Assembly: GCF_014305155.1 (NCBI RefSeq)
Contig: NZ_JACRUK010000002.1
Location: 35,239 to 99,238, forward strand
Length of the DNA: 64,000 nucleotides
Reading direction: 5' to 3'
DNA from: Flavobacterium muglaense
GTDB lineage: Bacteria; Bacteroidota; Bacteroidia; Flavobacteriales; Flavobacteriaceae
Both the position numbers and the translations under genes were made by a program. Positions 47,748 through 56,234 of the stretch are shown here, piece after piece. Each line of letters begins with the position of its first letter. Position 1 is the first letter of the stretch. The notes below the pieces were generated by a model. The model saw nothing but the letters and a program-made list of their open reading frames with translations, was not told the DNA's origin and ran no database searches.

Positions 47748-48650
47748 TTATTGCTTTTTATATATTGAATATATAGTGTTTATGGTGTTTTGATCTAAAA
47801 CATCATTTACTTCAGTTTGAATAAAATGAATTTTAAATGCTGTAATGGCCGATGATAAGTTAGCAGTGTTGTAACCTATAATTCGTAATGCTTGTTCTAC
47901 ATTAAAATTTGCAGGAGCGGTTTCTAAGAAATCATCTTTCCAAACACCAAATCCGTTGTCAGCAAGTACTTTCCACGGGAATAATGTACTAGGATCTACT
48001 TTTCTGCTTGGTGCAATGTCTGAGTGGCCAATGATGTTTTGTGTTGGGATATTGTACTCTTTTTTAAGTTTACTCAACAGTGCCATCAAACTAGTAATTT
48101 GAGCTTCAGAGAATGGTTCTGAACCGTTATTGTCTAATTCTATACCAATAGATGATGAGTTGATATCAGTATTTTTACCCCATGAACCACTTCCAGCATG
48201 CCAAGCGCGTAGGTAGTCATTAAGCATTTGTACTACACTTCCATCATCTGCAACTACATAATGAGCACTTACTTGCGTTCTGGATAATGTAAATGTTCTA
48301 ATGGTTTGTTGTATAGAGTCCTGTGCTGTATGGTGAATAATGATAAAGTTTGGCTTTCTTAAATTAAAGTTTACCGTTCCTATCCATTCCGTTTTAATTC
48401 CGTTTCCTAGTGGGGTAGATCCCATTTTAGAAATAGTATCTTTAAAGGTATACAGTTGTTTGGTGTATAAATTATCAATGGTTATTGATGACTTGGTTAC
48501 AACCGGCAAAGGTTCTACTTCTTTATTCGAAATGGTTTCTTTAAAAGATTTTAGTTTATTGTCGTATTCCTTCTCGCTTACCTTGTAAGGGTTTGTAGAA
48601 CAAGAGCTTATTGCAATGGCAAGAACGAAGAAAGCTAAATATTTATTCAT
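47748..48650 (-). CDS. N-acetylmuramoyl-L-alanine amidase lipoprotein
   Basis: This 300-aa protein has an SPII signal (ISSCST; lipidated Cys17). The amidase_2 (PGRP-like) zinc enzyme domain is at about 95-235. The first zinc-ligand region is IIIHHTAQ, and the later one is IIGHSDIAPSRKVDPS. The substrate is the peptide-sugar bond of peptidoglycan fragments, as in AmiD-type outer-membrane enzymes. A C-terminal extension follows. Last gene of a three-gene minus-strand run after rimO. Confidence 0.92.
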   Translation of the reverse strand: MNKYLAFFVLAIAISSCSTNPYKVSEKEYDNKLKSFKETISNKEVEPLPVVTKSSITIDNLYTKQLYTFKDTISKMGSTPLGNGIKTEWIGTVNFNLRKPNFIIIHHTAQDSIQQTIRTFTLSRTQVSAHYVVADDGSVVQMLNDYLRAWHAGSGSWGKNTDINSSSIGIELDNNGSEPFSEAQITSLMALLSKLKKEYNIPTQNIIGHSDIAPSRKVDPSTLFPWKVLADNGFGVWKDDFLETAPANFNVEQALRIIGYNTANLSSAITAFKIHFIQTEVNDVLDQNTINTIYSIYKKQ

Positions 48651-48689
48651 AATTTTAATAAAAGGGACTTATCATTTTTTCAATCGAAA

Positions 48690-49154
48690 TTATCTATTTC
48701 GTCTTGATTTTTTTGGGTTTTTACTCTCCTCGTTTAAAGCCTTGTACTTTACTTTTTGATCGGCATTCAAAAATTCGTTTATTTTTCGATCTGTAGTTTC
48801 AGACAGTGCTTTGATTTCTTCAATTTTTTGTTCTTGGCCACTTTTATCTTTCATTAAGATTGCTTGTGATCGTATGCTCTCTGTTATAACATTTGCAATA
48901 GCAATTTCCTGTAAAGCATCCAGTGATAAGGCAGGAGTTATTCTTTCCATAATCTTACCTACGGTCACTTCTACCGGAATTTCTTTTGGTTTGTTGTCGC
49001 TTGGAGCTTGATTCATTTGGCTCATTTGACTCATTCTTCCGCCGCCGTATCCATTATTACCACCACCATATCCATTATTTCCATATTGTGCCGAAGCTGA
49101 ATTAATTGATAATAACACTACTGCCAAAACCAATATAGTTTTAATTGTTTTCAT
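48690..49154 (-). CDS. Secreted Gly/Met-rich small protein
   Basis: This 154-aa protein has a Sec signal peptide (SASAQY), then a low-complexity segment with repeated GYGGG and MSQM words (about 24-47), then a helical charged region with EAIAN-type helices ending in a basic tail. The helical half resembles CpxP/Spy-like periplasmic proteins, but only weakly. It sits between rimO and the amidase with 38- and 39-bp gaps and is co-transcribed. Function not recognised. Confidence 0.75.
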   Translation of the reverse strand: MKTIKTILVLAVVLLSINSASAQYGNNGYGGGNNGYGGGRMSQMSQMNQAPSDNKPKEIPVEVTVGKIMERITPALSLDALQEIAIANVITESIRSQAILMKDKSGQEQKIEEIKALSETTDRKINEFLNADQKVKYKALNEESKNPKKSRRNR

Positions 49155-49192
49155 GCTTAATTTTTTTGTGATTTATAATAAAAGAATACGTT

Positions 49193-50506
49193 TTATGCTG
49201 GTTCTCCGTATAAGTCAAACTCAGTTGCATCGATAATTTTTATCATTGCAAAGTCGCCTGTTTTTAAATAGAATTTAGAGGCATCAATAAGTACTTCGTT
49301 ATCTACATCTGGACTGTCAAATTCTGTTCTTCCCACAAAGTGAGCGCCTTCTTTTCTATCGATGATGCATTTAAAAACTTGACCTACTTTTTCTTGGTTC
49401 AAATCCCAAGAAATTTGCGATTGTAACTCCATGATTTCATTTGCGCGTTCTTGTTTCACTTCATCCGGAACATCATCTTCAAGTAAGTATGCATGAGTGT
49501 TTTCTTCGTGAGAATAAGCAAAACATCCCATACGGTCAAATTTCATTTCTTGAACCCAGTCCTTAAGAATGTTAAAGTCCTCTTGAGTTTCTCCAGGATA
49601 TCCTACAATAAGTGTTGTACGAATCGTTATTCCAGGAACTGCAGCTCTAAAATCTTTCAATAATTGAGTCGTTTTGGCTTGCGTAGTACCACGTCGCATT
49701 GATTTTAATACTGAATCAGATATATGTTGTAACGGAATATCAATATAGTTACAAATCTTAGGTTCGCGTTTCATTAAGTCTAAAACGTCCATAGGGAAAC
49801 CAGTAGGGAAGGCGTAATGCAAACGAATCCATTCAATCCCTTCAACAGCTGCCAATGCTTCAAGAAGTTCAGCTAAATTTCTTTTCTTATAGATATCAAG
49901 ACCGTAATAAGTTAAATCTTGAGCAATCAAAATCAATTCCTTAACACCATCACGAGCTAAACCTTGTGCTTCTTTAACCAGTTTTTCAATAGGTTGCGAA
50001 ACGTGTTTTCCTCTCATAAGCGGAATCGCACAAAAACTACACGGTCTATCACAACCTTCTGCAATTTTTAAATACGCATAGTTTTTAGGAGTTGTCGTCA
50101 AACGTTCTCCTAATAATTCATGCTTATAATCAGCTCCTAGCGCTTTTAATAATTGAGGTAATTCAGTTGTCCCAAAAAATTGATCCACATTCGGAATCTC
50201 TTTTTCTAAATCCGGTCTGTAACGTTCAGATAAGCATCCAGTCACAAAAACCTTGTCAACCAGTCCTTTTTCTTTCTTGTCGGCATATTCTAAAATCATG
50301 TTAACTGACTCAGCTTTAGCATTGTCAATAAACCCACATGTGTTGATTACAATGATGTTTCCTTCTCTCTCAGCAGGCGCTTCATGTTCTACTTCCTTGC
50401 CATTTGCACGAAGTTGTCCCATTAAGACTTCACTATCATATATATTCTTTGAACACCCAAGGGTGATTACGTTGATTTTATTCTTTTTTAAAGACTTGGT
50501 TCTCAT
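49193..50506 (-). CDS. rimO: Ribosomal protein S12 methylthiotransferase RimO
   Basis: This 437-aa radical SAM enzyme adds a methylthio group to an aspartate of S12. The N-terminal UPF0004 domain has cluster cysteines (LGCSKN, INTCGF, VTGCLS). The central radical SAM domain has CDRPCSFC (C-x3-C-x2-C). The C-terminal TRAM domain is at about 370-437. From memory, in many Bacteroidota rimO follows ftsY; here it is 30 kb away on the opposite strand. First gene of an operon with the small secreted protein and the amidase. Confidence 0.96.
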   Translation of the reverse strand: MRTKSLKKNKINVITLGCSKNIYDSEVLMGQLRANGKEVEHEAPAEREGNIIVINTCGFIDNAKAESVNMILEYADKKEKGLVDKVFVTGCLSERYRPDLEKEIPNVDQFFGTTELPQLLKALGADYKHELLGERLTTTPKNYAYLKIAEGCDRPCSFCAIPLMRGKHVSQPIEKLVKEAQGLARDGVKELILIAQDLTYYGLDIYKKRNLAELLEALAAVEGIEWIRLHYAFPTGFPMDVLDLMKREPKICNYIDIPLQHISDSVLKSMRRGTTQAKTTQLLKDFRAAVPGITIRTTLIVGYPGETQEDFNILKDWVQEMKFDRMGCFAYSHEENTHAYLLEDDVPDEVKQERANEIMELQSQISWDLNQEKVGQVFKCIIDRKEGAHFVGRTEFDSPDVDNEVLIDASKFYLKTGDFAMIKIIDATEFDLYGEPA

Positions 50507-50525
50507 AGTTTTGTAAATTGGAGTG

Positions 50526-50533
50526 CAAAATTA
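50526..50533 (-). promoter_or_regulatory. -7 element of rimO
   Basis: A perfect TAATTTTG on the minus strand, 19 bp upstream of the start codon. The -33 box is not obvious. Confidence 0.5.
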
Positions 50534-50584
50534 CGTTTTTTTATCCAATCCCCATTAGTTTAACTAGGTTTTAGAACGTTTTTT

Positions 50585-50663
50585 AGGAGCTATTTCCTGC
50601 TGTCCGCTATATCTCTTGTGTCCGCTATCGCTACCACAAGAGGATGCCGCTTCCATCAGGGCT
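50585..50663 (-). repeat. Intergenic repeat element, copy B (inverted)
   Basis: Read on the minus strand it has the same arms as copy A: agccctgatggaagcgg at its start and gcaggaaatagctcct at its end, plus a shared gatatagcggaca. The centre is different: ctcttgtg / cacaagag, an 8-bp stem around gtagcgatagcgga. It lies between rimO and the FadL gene terminator and is inverted relative to copy A at 20826-20920. Confidence 0.85.
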
Positions 50664-50705
50664 AAAAAAAAGTCGTCTTGAGCTAGTACAACAAGACGAC
50701 TTTTT
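50664..50705 (-). terminator. Terminator of the FadL-type gene
   Basis: agtcgtcttg (50671-50680) pairs with caagacgact (50692-50701), with A's on the left and T's on the right. It is bidirectional in form, but its position fits the minus-strand FadL gene. Confidence 0.88.
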
Positions 50706-50725
50706 AAGGAGATTATGTTGTTTTA

Positions 50726-52306
50726 CTACAATTCAAATAAAAGCGTAAAAGTAACATTGTTGTTTATGGCATTGATGGTCGCGCCATCTGTAAAACCTTG
50801 GCTAAGAAACCCTTGTTGTGAAGCTCTTTTGGCATAAGAATAAGCTAAATCTAGCTTAGTTGATCCAAAATTGTATCCAAGTCCTGCAGAGTATCCTGTT
50901 AAATCACCAACTGTAGTACCATTTTTATACGGACTTTGCTCGTAACGGTAACCAGCTCTAAGGCTTAATAGTTCTATTTTATATTCACCACCTATTCTTA
51001 ATTCACCAGTGTTGGTTAGAATGCTGTTCATGTAGTTATTTTGATCGTTAAAAAACGAGTTGTTTTCGGGTCTGAATTTCGTTTTGCTGTAGTCTTTGAG
51101 TGCATAGTCAATACTAATCAATCCTTTTTTTTCAAATACATACGCAAAACTTACTGTTGTTTTACTTGGGGTTTGTAGTTTGTAAGCTTCGTAAAGGTTG
51201 GTAGTTCTTGGGTCAGCAACATCAGCGTCTAGTGAACCTGAGCTATTGCTGCTCACCGCATATAGTTTTTGAGATAATTCGTCATTCAGGCGATACCAAG
51301 TCGATGATTCGTAAGCTAAACCAAGTCGAACGTCTTTTGTAACTTTCGCTATAGCTCCCAGTTGGAAAGAGAATCCTGTTCCGTAAGTATACAAGTCATT
51401 GCTAAATTGAGCTTGAGTTACTCTATAGTTTGAGTTTAAGGTGTTGTTGTTGTCCTCATAGAAAACAGTCGATCTTCTATAGTCCGAAAAATGGGAGTTC
51501 AAGTTAATTCCTAAATAGAGTTTGTCTTTATAGGATGTAGCGGCGTTAAAGGCTAATTTTCCATTATAACCTGTTTCAACAATGCTATTTTCTTGGTAGT
51601 AATTCCCTCCTGAAGCAACATTGGTTTCAAAAGCTGAATCAGCATTTGTAGGATCTACAGCGTTTATAACGTAAGCTTGATAGCCTAGCATGGCTTGCTG
51701 TGCTGCAAATCCATTCAGTTTAGGGTATTGGTTATTAGGTAAGTTGGTTCCTAGAAACGAGTATAAACTTGAGATGGATTCACCTGTTTGAGTGTTGACA
51801 TATGTTTGAGGTACCGGTGCTCCACCGTTACTGGTGTTAGCATAGCTCAGGAAGTAATTCCCTATTGAGTTACTGGGGTTGGTACCTGCAGAGAAAACAG
51901 AATTGTTAAAATTAGTCGTGTTTTCATAGTCTAGCGCTATGGCAACCTTTTTCCAATTGCTGTTTTTACTTTGATTGTTGAAAACAAATACTCCTCCAGC
52001 TTGGTTTAAATCAAATGAATTCTTGCTGTCACTCGTTTTAGAACCAAAATAGGTCGAATTGTTTTTATTGCTATTGTTGCTTAAGGTTACGCCAACTTGG
52101 TTGTTTATAAATACGGCCGATCCTGCAGGGTTTACATTTATAGAGGATAAGTCACCTCCTAGGGCACCAAAGGCGCCGCTCATGGCTCTAAAACGAGCGG
52201 TTCCGTTTAAGTTGTCTTGTGAATAGCGCAAAGCATCTGTAACCTCTTGTGATTGTGCGATACCAAAGGTTAAACCAGTTAACAATATAAATAGCTGTTT
52301 TTTCAT
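50726..52306 (-). CDS. OmpP1/FadL/TodX family outer membrane transporter
   Basis: This 526-aa barrel has a Sec signal (GIAQSQEV) and the FadL-like N-terminal hatch region DALRYSQDNLNGTARFRAMS / GAFGALGGDLSSINVNPAG. The C-terminus is FTLLFEL (aromatic/hydrophobic end of a barrel). The family transports hydrophobic compounds such as fatty acids or aromatics. Earlier annotations call it a hemin receptor, which I would not assert. It follows the Tyr/Trp-rich lipoprotein gene by 27 bp on the same strand. Confidence 0.9.
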   Translation of the reverse strand: MKKQLFILLTGLTFGIAQSQEVTDALRYSQDNLNGTARFRAMSGAFGALGGDLSSINVNPAGSAVFINNQVGVTLSNNSNKNNSTYFGSKTSDSKNSFDLNQAGGVFVFNNQSKNSNWKKVAIALDYENTTNFNNSVFSAGTNPSNSIGNYFLSYANTSNGGAPVPQTYVNTQTGESISSLYSFLGTNLPNNQYPKLNGFAAQQAMLGYQAYVINAVDPTNADSAFETNVASGGNYYQENSIVETGYNGKLAFNAATSYKDKLYLGINLNSHFSDYRRSTVFYEDNNNTLNSNYRVTQAQFSNDLYTYGTGFSFQLGAIAKVTKDVRLGLAYESSTWYRLNDELSQKLYAVSSNSSGSLDADVADPRTTNLYEAYKLQTPSKTTVSFAYVFEKKGLISIDYALKDYSKTKFRPENNSFFNDQNNYMNSILTNTGELRIGGEYKIELLSLRAGYRYEQSPYKNGTTVGDLTGYSAGLGYNFGSTKLDLAYSYAKRASQQGFLSQGFTDGATINAINNNVTFTLLFEL

Positions 52307-52333
52307 GTTGTTTCTTTTTAAAAATAAGATTGA

Positions 52334-53437
52334 TTATCCTCTACCGCCTGATGATCTTCCTCCACCTGATGATCTTCCTCCTGATGATGATCCACCACTT
52401 GATGATCTTCCGCTGCTGCTACTGCTACCTTGATTGAAATTATTGTTTGATCGAGTAGGAGTATAGCTTTCGTTTCGGCTATTGTTGTTAGTGTTCGTGT
52501 TGTTGTATTCTCTAGTAGTATTGGTATTTGTTCTTCGAGTTGGTGTGTTGTAATTTTGATTTTGCGATTCATTTCTTCTGGAGAAAGTAGGTGTGCTTTG
52601 CGTATTACTACTTCTGCTAAAGTTACCGTTGTTTCTGTTGAAGTTGGTATTATTGGAGTTGCGTGAGCTGTTTATGTTTCTAGTGTCATAACTGTTGTTT
52701 TGCGAAGTGTTTCTTGCGCTTGCATTACGATTGGTGTTACCTGAGTTTGAGTTATAGTTCGAAGAACCTCTTCTACCGGCATTGTAAGAGTAATTACGAT
52801 TGTTGTAGCGATTTGCAGATCCGTAGTTGTTGTATCCGTAACCGTATCCAAAGTTACCATATCCCCAGTTGTTATATGGGTATCCCCATCCAAAAGTATT
52901 GTATCCATAACCATAATAAGGATAACCCCATCCGAAGTTTGAGAAACCATATCCAAAGTTACCATATCCCCAATTGTTGTATGGGTTGCCCCATCCGTAA
53001 TTAGCGTATCCCCAATTGTTATATGGATTCCCCCATCCGAAAGACGAATAGCCTAATCCATAGCCAAAGTTAGATCCCCAATTGTTTTGAATAGTGATAT
53101 CAGTTCCGGTTTGGTTATTTCCCCAACCTGCGTATTGATTGTTTGATGGATCAAAGTCGGTTTCTTCATTATTATAATTGTTATAATCATCAATGTTAGT
53201 GAAGATTTCAGTCGATTGATTGTCATTTTGTAAAGAACTGAAATAGTCTTTGTATTGATTACTAGCAGTAGCTTGAGGTACAGTTTCGGTTCTTTGAGGT
53301 GTGCTACCACCGTAAATACCGTCACTGTCATAATAGGAACTATTTTGATAGGTACCGCAAGAGGTCATTAGTAAGCTTAAAAACGCAATTACAGTGTAAA
53401 TTGGTTTTTTTTGGGATGAAAAAGTATAAGTTTTCAT
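52334..53437 (-). CDS. Gly/Tyr/Trp/Asn-rich repeat lipoprotein
   Basis: This 367-aa protein has an SPII signal (MTSCGTYQ, Cys27). An acidic Asn/Asp-rich stretch comes first. Then four tandem units begin WGNPYNNWGY or WGYPY, mixed with NFGYG-type words, over about residues 133-210. The rest is Asn/Arg/Ser-rich and ends in a SSGG-rich tail. The composition is that of an adhesive or structural surface protein. No domain is recognised. It is probably co-transcribed with the FadL-type gene. From memory, a protein of this kind sits beside proS in related genomes. Confidence 0.75.
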   Translation of the reverse strand: MKTYTFSSQKKPIYTVIAFLSLLMTSCGTYQNSSYYDSDGIYGGSTPQRTETVPQATASNQYKDYFSSLQNDNQSTEIFTNIDDYNNYNNEETDFDPSNNQYAGWGNNQTGTDITIQNNWGSNFGYGLGYSSFGWGNPYNNWGYANYGWGNPYNNWGYGNFGYGFSNFGWGYPYYGYGYNTFGWGYPYNNWGYGNFGYGYGYNNYGSANRYNNRNYSYNAGRRGSSNYNSNSGNTNRNASARNTSQNNSYDTRNINSSRNSNNTNFNRNNGNFSRSSNTQSTPTFSRRNESQNQNYNTPTRRTNTNTTREYNNTNTNNNSRNESYTPTRSNNNFNQGSSSSSGRSSSGGSSSGGRSSGGGRSSGGRG

Positions 53438-53467
53438 ATCTGTATGGTTTTTTATTGTTGCACATTA

Positions 53468-53475
53468 CAAAAATA
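53468..53475 (-). promoter_or_regulatory. -7 element of the repeat lipoprotein gene
   Basis: A perfect TATTTTTG on the minus strand, 30 bp upstream of its start codon. A plus-strand TAGTTTTG at 53478-53485 could serve proS. The two divergent promoters are almost back to back. Confidence 0.5.
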
Positions 53476-53538
53476 GTTAGTTTTGTGGAACTTTTTAGTT
53501 AAATAATATAAAACAAAATTTGTGCCAAACTATTCAAT

Positions 53539-55017
53539 ATGAGCAAGAACCTTACTACAAGATCAGAAGATTATTCAAAATGGTATAACGAACTGGTTGT
53601 AAAAGCGGATTTAGCTGAAAATTCAGGAGTTAGAGGTTGTATGGTGATCAAACCGTATGGCTATGCTATTTGGGAAAAAATGCAAGCAGAGTTGGATCGA
53701 AAGTTTAAAGAAACGGGACATGAAAATGCCTATTTTCCTTTATTTGTTCCTAAGAGCATGTTTGAAGCCGAAGAGAAGAATGCTGAAGGATTTGCAAAAG
53801 AATGTGCTATTGTTACGCATTATCGTTTAAAAAATGATCCAGATAAGCCAGGGAAATTAATGGTTGACCCTAATGCTAAGTTAGAAGAAGAGCTTATTGT
53901 TCGTCCTACGAGTGAGGCAATTATTTGGTCTACTTATAAAGGTTGGGTGCAGTCGTACCGCGATTTACCTTTGTTAATCAATCAATGGGCCAATGTGGTG
54001 CGATGGGAGATGAGAACGCGTTTGTTCTTGAGAACAGCCGAATTTTTATGGCAAGAAGGGCATACAGCGCACGCTACTAGAGCAGAAGCTATCGAGGAAT
54101 CAGAGAAAATGATGAATGTATATGCTGATTTTGCTCAGGATTTCATGGCAATTCCGGTGATAAAAGGGTTGAAAACAGAAACAGAACGTTTTGCTGGTGC
54201 AGAGGAAACATATTGTATCGAAGCTTTGATGCAAGATGGTAAAGCACTTCAGGCCGGTACATCTCATTTTTTAGGTCAAAATTTTGCAAAAGCATTCGAT
54301 GTTAAATTTGCTAATGCCGAAGGGAAGCAAGAATATGTTTGGGGTACATCATGGGGAGTTTCAACCCGATTGATGGGAGCATTAGTAATGACGCATTCTG
54401 ATGATCAAGGATTGGTTTTGCCTCCTAATTTGGCGCCTATCCAAGTGGTTATTGTACCTATATATAAAACAGATGAGCAGCTAGATGCAATTACGGCCGA
54501 AGTAGCTGTGTTGATTGCTAACTTGAGAAAGTTGAACGTTTCTGTAAAATATGATAATAGAACGACTCAGAAGCCCGGGTTTAAATTTGCAGAATGGGAA
54601 TTAAAAGGGGTGCCTGTTCGAGTTGCGGTTGGACCAAAAGATTTAGAAAACGGAACTTTTGAAGTAGCAAGAAGAGATACTTTGACAAAAGAAGTGAAGT
54701 CTAAAGACGGAATTGAAACCTACATAAGTGATTTACTAGTGCAAATTCAAGCAGATTTGTTTAATAAAGCTTTGACTTATAGAGATACTCATGTAACAGA
54801 AGTAAATAGTTTTGAGGAATTTAAAACGGTTTTAAATGACAAAGGTGGTTTTGTATCAGCACATTGGGATGGTACAGCTGCTACCGAGGAGAAAATAAAG
54901 GATCTTACCAAAGCAACTATTAGATGCATTCCTTTGGATAGTGTAGAAGAGGCTGGAGTATGTGTGTTTACTGGGAATCCGTCTAGTAAGAGAGTGCTTT
55001 TTGCAAAGGCTTATTAA
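53539..55017 (+). CDS. proS: Prolyl-tRNA synthetase
   Basis: This 492-aa class II synthetase is of the short archaeal/eukaryotic-like type, without the inserted editing domain of E. coli ProRS. The motif 2 region is [26 protein letters not shown], preceded by RPTSEAIIW, and motif 3 is [28 protein letters not shown]. The C-terminal anticodon-binding domain and zinc-like extension end near [18 protein letters not shown]. It is followed by the promoter of the tRNA-Glu cluster. Confidence 0.97.
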   Translation: MSKNLTTRSEDYSKWYNELVVKADLAENSGVRGCMVIKPYGYAIWEKMQAELDRKFKETGHENAYFPLFVPKSMFEAEEKNAEGFAKECAIVTHYRLKNDPDKPGKLMVDPNAKLEEELIVRPTSEAIIWSTYKGWVQSYRDLPLLINQWANVVRWEMRTRLFLRTAEFLWQEGHTAHATRAEAIEESEKMMNVYADFAQDFMAIPVIKGLKTETERFAGAEETYCIEALMQDGKALQAGTSHFLGQNFAKAFDVKFANAEGKQEYVWGTSWGVSTRLMGALVMTHSDDQGLVLPPNLAPIQVVIVPIYKTDEQLDAITAEVAVLIANLRKLNVSVKYDNRTTQKPGFKFAEWELKGVPVRVAVGPKDLENGTFEVARRDTLTKEVKSKDGIETYISDLLVQIQADLFNKALTYRDTHVTEVNSFEEFKTVLNDKGGFVSAHWDGTAATEEKIKDLTKATIRCIPLDSVEEAGVCVFTGNPSSKRVLFAKAY

Positions 55018-55044
55018 ATTTTTTAAATTTTTTTAAGTCTGCTA

Positions 55045-55074
55045 TTGTACTTCTCGAAAATAGTTGTATTTTTG
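55045..55074 (+). promoter_or_regulatory. Promoter of the tRNA-Glu cluster
   Basis: TTG 55045-55047, 19 bp, TATTTTTG 55067-55074, a full match to the Bacteroidota consensus, 21 bp before the first tRNA. Confidence 0.8.
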
Positions 55075-55094
55075 CATCCGCATTAGAGAAGCAA

Positions 55095-55166
55095 GGCCCG
55101 TTCGTCTATCGGTTAGGACGCATGGTTTTCATCCATGTAAGAGCGGTTCGATTCCGCTACGGGCTA
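55095..55166 (+). tRNA. tRNA-Glu (TTC), copy 1
   Basis: A 72-nt cloverleaf. The acceptor GGCCCGT/ACGGGCT has a G-U first pair, and the anticodon stem catgg/ccatg has loop ttttcat (anticodon TTC). The T arm contains GTTCGATTC. CCA is not encoded. Confidence 0.97.
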
Positions 55167-55210
55167 CTAATTTTCTTTTGCAAAAGTTCTTCCTTAACTT
55201 AAAAGGATAT

Positions 55211-55282
55211 GGCCCGTTCGTCTATCGGTTAGGACGCATGGTTTTCATCCATGTAAGAGCGGTTCGATTCCGCTACGGGCTA
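55211..55282 (+). tRNA. tRNA-Glu (TTC), copy 2
   Basis: Identical in all 72 positions to copy 1. The spacer before it ends aacttaaaaggatat, like the spacer before copy 3. Confidence 0.97.
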
Positions 55283-55330
55283 CAAAATAAATCTAATTTT
55301 TTAGATTCATAACTAACTTAGAAGGATAAT

Positions 55331-55402
55331 GGTCCGTTCGTCTAGGGGTTAGGACGCCAAGATTTCGTCTTGGTAACAGGGGTTCGATTCCCTTACGGAC
55401 TA
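55331..55402 (+). tRNA. tRNA-Glu (TTC), divergent copy 3
   Basis: A 72-nt cloverleaf with acceptor GGTCCGT/ACGGACT, anticodon stem ccaag/cttgg and loop atttcgt (anticodon TTC, with G37 in place of A37). The D arm and T arm differ from copies 1 and 2 at several positions. Probably a second isodecoder of tRNA-Glu in the same transcript, ahead of rpsT. Confidence 0.9.
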
Positions 55403-55437
55403 CAAAATAAAATAGTAAAAGATAAAAACATAATAAA

Positions 55438-55689
55438 ATGGCAAATCATAAGTCAGCTCTAAAGAGAATCAGAAGTAACGAAAAGAGAAGAGTATTAAAC
55501 AGATACCAACATAAAACTACTCGTAATGCTATCAAAGCATTAAGAATAGCTACTGATAAAGTTGATGCTACTTCTAAATTGTCAAATGTAATTTCTATGA
55601 TTGACAAATTAGCTAAAAAGAATATCATTCATGATAACAAAGCGTCTAACTTGAAATCAAAATTGACGAAATTTGTTGCTAAATTGTAA
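55438..55689 (+). CDS. rpsT: 30S ribosomal protein S20
   Basis: An 83-aa basic helical protein with the S20 opening MANHKSALKRIRSNEKRRVL. It binds 16S rRNA in the small subunit. It is likely transcribed with or just after the tRNA-Glu genes, because no separate promoter is evident in the 35-bp gap. It ends at a strong terminator. Confidence 0.98.
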   Translation: MANHKSALKRIRSNEKRRVLNRYQHKTTRNAIKALRIATDKVDATSKLSNVISMIDKLAKKNIIHDNKASNLKSKLTKFVAKL

Positions 55690-55712
55690 TAATTGCATTT
55701 TATCGATAATAT

Positions 55713-55743
55713 AAAAAAAGCTCCTTTTTAAGGAGCTTTTTTT
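55713..55743 (+). terminator. Terminator after rpsT
   Basis: aaaaaagctcctt pairs with aaggagctttttt, followed by T's. Confidence 0.92.
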
Positions 55744-55810
55744 ATGTCTATATATTTCAAAAAATCGATGATGTTGTTAATTTGATACTTTAGCTGGTGT
55801 GTGTAAAATG

Positions 55811-56230
55811 TTATTTGGCTATAGTTACTTTGCTTGTAACGTATTTTAACATTGAGGTGGTGATGGGTTTTGGTAAGAAATCTAAAACCATAGGGTAGGT
55901 GTTTGCTTTTTCTAAATCGTCGGGATCAACTGTTGATGAAAGCACAACGATCTTAATTGTGTTTACATGTTTGTAGTGTGTTGTATTGAATTCGTCAAGA
56001 AATTCCCAGCCGCCCATTACAGGCATGTTGAGGTCTAAAAACACTAATTGAGGTAAGTTGACTGCTGTGTTTTGTGATTTTAAATCATTGAGGTTCTTGA
56101 AGTATTCTAAGGCTTCTTCGCCATTTTGTGCTGTAATTATTTCTTTTGAAAGTAATGATTTTTGAATCACTTTCTTGCATAACATCAAGGTTATAGGGTC
56201 GTCATCAACGCATAGAATTAAATCGAGCAT
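55811..56230 (-). CDS. Single-domain response regulator
   Basis: A 139-aa receiver-only protein with D66 (VFLDLNMPVMGG), acidic pocket D9-D11 and LPKPIT near the end. There is no output domain, so it acts by phosphotransfer or protein contact. It starts 4 bp after the PAS kinase stop codon, which is almost certainly its partner. Confidence 0.93.
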   Translation of the reverse strand: MLDLILCVDDDPITLMLCKKVIQKSLLSKEIITAQNGEEALEYFKNLNDLKSQNTAVNLPQLVFLDLNMPVMGGWEFLDEFNTTHYKHVNTIKIVVLSSTVDPDDLEKANTYPMVLDFLPKPITTSMLKYVTSKVTIAK

Positions 56231-56234
56231 TCGT

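Noticed and set aside
52672..53004. Opposite-strand and alternate-frame ORFs of about 95 codons in the repeat lipoprotein gene
   Set aside because: They follow from the low-complexity, periodic sequence of the real gene and show no start context or domain.
55064..55312. 82-codon plus-strand reading frame over the tRNA genes
   Set aside because: It is produced by two identical tRNA-Glu genes and their spacer; the repeated peptide follows the repeated tRNA.
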